Of a stretch of DNA of 64,000 nt, positions 63,387 through 64,000 are shown one piece after another. The DNA lies in contig NZ_CP134706.1 of assembly GCF_038246755.1 (NCBI RefSeq), positions 5,146,001 through 5,210,000 on the forward strand. The letters are read 5' to 3'. How positions within the stretch are numbered: position 1 is the first letter of the stretch; the number at the start of each line of letters is the position of its first letter. The translations under genes were made by a program, and so were the position numbers. The stretch comes from Micromonospora sp. FIMYZ51 (lineage in GTDB: Bacteria > Actinomycetota > Actinomycetes > Mycobacteriales > Micromonosporaceae). Below the pieces are notes generated by a model. The model was given only the letters and a program-made list of their open reading frames with translations, was not told the origin of the DNA and did not search any database.

Positions 63387-64000
63387 TCAGTTGGCCGGCG
63401 GGCGCCACTGGGTGGCGATGGTGGTGGCGCTGCCGAGCAGGCGGGGAGTGATGGTGCCGAGCGCGGCGTCGCGGGCGCGCAACGCCAGCCGGCCCCGGGT
63501 CTGTAGCACCGCCGACATCCGGCGGGTCTGCCGGACCACGACCGCCGCGCGGGGCCGACGCACCCGGTCGTACGCCAGCACCGCGTCGGGCAGCGTCGAC
63601 TCGCGCAGCAGCGCGGCGAGCGTCGCGGCGTCCTCGAAGGCGAGGCAGGTGCCCTGCCCGAGGTGCGGCGGCATGGCGTGCGCGGCGTCGCCGAGCAGCA
63701 CCACCCCACCCGGTCCGACCGGAAAGCCGTACGCCCGGGGCAGCGGACGCAGTTCCCGGATCTCCTGCTGCACCAGGTCGGCCGGATCGGTGGCGGCAAG
63801 CAACTCGGCCACGGGTGCGGGCCAGCCGGCGTACCAGCGGCGCAACAGCGCAAGTTGCGTCTCGGGCGGCTCCGGTCGGGGCGCACCGGCCGCGGTCGCC
63901 ATCCAGTGGATGCCGCCCCGGCTGGACCCGCCGGAGGAGCCCCGGTCGCCCAGCGAGGCGGCCACGAACCGGTAGCCGGCGCCGAGGATCTCGCCGCCGA
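63387..64000 (-). CDS. FAD-dependent monooxygenase, C-terminal part (partial)
   Basis: About 200 C-terminal residues of a para-hydroxybenzoate hydroxylase-type flavoprotein; the start lies beyond the window. The second FAD-binding motif GGVVLLGDAAHAMPPHLGQGTCLAFEDAATLA is clear, and ARWYAGWP-like ALLRRWYAGWPAPVAELLAATDP precedes it. The C-terminal end with VVVRQTRRMSAVLQTRGRLALRARD fits the same family. Likely an NAD(P)H-dependent hydroxylase of an aromatic or polyketide substrate; the substrate is unknown. Convergent with the GNAT gene, ten bases away. Confidence 0.88.
   Translation of the reverse strand, partial: GGEILGAGYRFVAASLGDRGSSGGSSRGGIHWMATAAGAPRPEPPETQLALLRRWYAGWPAPVAELLAATDPADLVQQEIRELRPLPRAYGFPVGPGGVVLLGDAAHAMPPHLGQGTCLAFEDAATLAALLRESTLPDAVLAYDRVRRPRAAVVVRQTRRMSAVLQTRGRLALRARDAALGTITPRLLGSATTIATQWRPPAN

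Overview
The window comes from a high-GC actinobacterium. Micromonosporaceae, most likely Micromonospora or a close relative, fits best. Grounds: extreme GC, frequent GTG starts, some starts that look leaderless, GGGGCCC-centred palindromic repeats between genes, a four-domain S1 protein, a CoaE–GrpB fusion, a PdtaR-type ANTAR regulator beside a tRNA, and a small protein I recall as DUF6244. I ran no search. Family names rest on motifs and memory.

Layout. 1–5.6 kb: start of a reverse-strand gene, typA, a beta-lactamase-fold hydrolase, a TerC transporter with a structured leader, an ABM-domain protein and an XRE regulator. 5.7–19 kb: a conserved actinobacterial housekeeping block (uvrB, coaE, rpsA, polA) interleaved with a duplicated-domain membrane protein, a methyltransferase, a DUF2945/DUF3140 pair and an SDR/MerR pair. 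19–22 kb: a SARP/AfsR-like regulator with no biosynthetic cluster in view. 22–30 kb: a reverse-strand run encoding a branched-chain amino acid importer (SBP, livH, livM, livG, livF) followed after 33 bases by a polar amino acid importer. 30–32 kb: a lipoprotein, the ANTAR response regulator and a tRNA. That tRNA has a Leu anticodon (CAA) but a class I variable loop, and a broken HTH plus LAGLIDADG-like gene lies 32 bases downstream of it.

32.6–44 kb: a PLP-dependent sulfur amino acid enzyme divergent from an Lrp regulator, an LLM oxidoreductase, a secreted CBM2–PL11 rhamnogalacturonan lyase, an aromatic amino acid decarboxylase, a TauE/SafE permease with an Rrf2 regulator, and pyk–tesB. 44–47.7 kb: a secreted lipase with an apparent frameshift, a second TerC, a zinc-ribbon protein and a small membrane protein. 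47.7–55 kb: a reverse-strand cassette of unknown function. It comprises a one-pass receptor with an extracytoplasmic LivJ-like domain, a three-module FtsK/SpoIIIE ATPase, a coiled-coil/proline-rich/membrane protein, a small helical protein and a 149-residue protein. 55–64 kb: an SGNH hydrolase, gltBD (glutamate synthase), an apparently frameshifted GNAT acetyltransferase and the end of an FAD monooxygenase.

The main functional themes are amino acid import and nitrogen assimilation (liv, polar importer, gltBD), central carbon metabolism (pyk), DNA replication and repair (polA, uvrB) and translation (rpsA, typA). The least explained elements are the class I Leu-anticodon tRNA with its decayed companion gene, the receptor–FtsK cassette, and several families of intergenic palindromes.
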